NCBI GenBank assembly: GCA_005885565.1
Contig: VAXK01000040.1
Span: 1-5,676, forward strand
Length of the DNA stretch: 5,676 bases
Direction of reading: 5' to 3'
From: Actinomycetota bacterium
GTDB lineage: Bacteria; Actinomycetota; Thermoleophilia; Gaiellales; Gaiellaceae
The notes under the pieces were generated by a model. The model was given only the letters and a program-made list of their open reading frames with translations. It searched no databases and was not told the DNA's origin. Below are positions 4,516-5,676 of the stretch, one piece after another. The translations under genes were made by a program, and so were the position numbers. Each line of letters starts with the position of its first letter. Position 1 is the first letter of the stretch.

Positions 4516-5676
4516 ATGTCGTTGCGCCGCCGCCTCGTCGTAGGCGTGCTCGTGCTGGCCGCGATCGCGCTCCTCGGGGCGGACGTGGCGACCTACGCAT
4601 CGCTGCGTTCCTTCCTCCTCAGCCGCACGGACAGCTCGCTCGAGACCGACCACCGCGCCGTCGAGAGCGTGCTCCAGTCGGCCGGATCCTCGTGCGACGA
4701 GGTCGCCCGCTCGGTGCCCGGCGTCTACGTCCAGCTCCGGACGCGGAAGACGGGCCGGGTCGTGTGCAGCACCGGCGTCGCCGACCTCTCGCAGCTCCCC
4801 GGCTCGGGCGCCCGGCCGCGCCCCGGCCCGCCGCCGGAGCGGCCGCCGCCGCGCCTGCCGGCGACGATCTCGCAGCTCTCGGCGAAGGGGCCCGAGCCGA
4901 CGCGCTACTTCGACGCGCCGGCGACGGAGGGCGGCACGCGCTATCGGGTGCGGGCCTCGCTCGACCCGGGCATCGCCTACATGCTCGTCGTCGCGACGCC
5001 GCTCGACGACGTCTACTCGACGCTGCACCGGCTGCTCCTCGTCGAGCTCCTCGTCACCGCGGCGGTGCTCGCGGCGATCGTCGGGCTCGGCCTCTGGGTC
5101 GTCCGGCTCGGCCTGCGCCCGCTCGACGCGATCGGCAACACCGCCGCCGCGATCGCCGCGGGCGATCTCTCGCAGCGCGTCCAGCGGGCGGAGGAGCGGA
5201 CGGAGGTCGGCCGGCTGGGGCTTGCGCTGAACGCGATGCTGGGTCAGATCGAGCGGGCGTTCGAGGTGCGCGCCGCCTCCGAGGAGAAGCTCCGCCGCTT
5301 CGTCGCCGACGCGTCGCACGAGCTGCGGACCCCGCTTGCGGCGATCCGCGCCTACGCGGAGCTCTTCACGCGCGGCGCAGAACGGCGACCCGAGGACCTC
5401 GCTCGCTCGATGGCGGGGATCACGCGCGAGTCCGAGCGGATGAGCCTGCTCGTCGAGGACCTGCTCCTCCTCGCGCGGCTCGACGAGGGGCGGCCGCTTG
5501 CGCGCGAGGCCGTCGAGCTCGACCAAGTGGTGGCCGAGGCCGTGGACACCGCGCTCACCGTCGAGCCGGAGCGGTCGATCTCGCTCGACGCGGAGCAGGC
5601 CGTCGTGCTCGGCGACCGCGACCGGCTGCGCCAGATCGTCGACAACCTCCTCGCCAACGTTCGCGAGCACACGCCG
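4516..5676 (+). CDS. HAMP-domain sensor histidine kinase, 3' end cut by window
   Basis: Membrane sensor kinase, partner of the regulator just upstream. ATG 4516 follows the regulator stop after a single base, so translation is likely coupled. The 387 residues present show TM1 (about 7-28), an extracytoplasmic sensor region (about 30-170), TM2 (about 172-197), a HAMP linker (about 195-248, with RLGLRPLDAI at 197-206), and the dimerisation/phosphoacceptor domain with RRFVADASHELRTPLAAIRA at 260-279, His268 being the phosphorylated residue. The ATPase domain begins with the N-box region RLRQIVDNLLANVREHTP (370-387, Asn377 and Asn381), where the window ends; the G-boxes are not seen. The sensor has two cysteines (60 and 84) and a Pro/Arg-rich stretch at 99-114. 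It does not resemble a named sensor domain I know. The layout matches actinobacterial EnvZ/BaeS-like kinases; the ligand is unknown. Confidence 0.93.
   Translation, partial: MSLRRRLVVGVLVLAAIALLGADVATYASLRSFLLSRTDSSLETDHRAVESVLQSAGSSCDEVARSVPGVYVQLRTRKTGRVVCSTGVADLSQLPGSGARPRPGPPPERPPPRLPATISQLSAKGPEPTRYFDAPATEGGTRYRVRASLDPGIAYMLVVATPLDDVYSTLHRLLLVELLVTAAVLAAIVGLGLWVVRLGLRPLDAIGNTAAAIAAGDLSQRVQRAEERTEVGRLGLALNAMLGQIERAFEVRAASEEKLRRFVADASHELRTPLAAIRAYAELFTRGAERRPEDLARSMAGITRESERMSLLVEDLLLLARLDEGRPLAREAVELDQVVAEAVDTALTVEPERSISLDAEQAVVLGDRDRLRQIVDNLLANVREHTP

Noticed and set aside
4465..5670. A 401-codon minus-strand open frame opposite the histidine kinase
   Set aside because: The plus strand encodes a clear HAMP kinase with His268 and an N-box. 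The antisense product is a charged low-complexity sequence typical of a mirror frame.

Overview
The window is gene-dense, very GC-rich DNA with strong G/C bias at third codon positions, short intergenic gaps and frequent GTG starts. The protein types (AMIN-like domain protein, secreted parallel beta-helix protein, Tat-type intradiol dioxygenase-like protein, OmpR/HAMP-kinase pair) suggest a high-GC actinobacterium, perhaps a Thermoleophilia/Gaiellales-type lineage. That placement is inference from protein style; no marker gene is present.

Left block, plus strand (1-2250): an ABC-2 type membrane permease cut by, or starting at, the window edge; 11 bases later a small exported AMIN-like domain protein; then, behind its own candidate promoter and a clear ribosome binding site, a secreted right-handed beta-helix protein.

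Middle block, minus strand (2070-3328): a two-gene operon with a universal-stress-protein-like gene followed 2 bases later by an exported intradiol ring-cleavage dioxygenase-like gene. The dioxygenase is intact through its metal ligands, but its last strand has been moved into another frame by an apparent small deletion. The unbroken reading frame therefore runs on into the 3' end of the convergent beta-helix gene.

Right block, plus strand (3497-5676): a small exported protein of unknown function, a long near-perfect palindromic hairpin, an OmpR-family response regulator and its HAMP-containing sensor histidine kinase (1-base spacing; kinase cut by the window end).

The most striking feature is non-coding. 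The divergent intergenic region between the stress-protein operon and the small exported protein holds a regular array of hexamers related to TCTCAG/TCACAG, all exactly 11 bp apart. Four point left and four point right from a central inverted repeat; the outermost left one is weak. A two-copy version with the same 11-bp step lies immediately upstream of the response regulator. Eleven-bp direct repeats are the usual binding architecture of OmpR/PhoB-family regulators. The inferred circuit is a two-component system that controls itself, the small exported protein and the stress-protein/dioxygenase operon from one shared motif.
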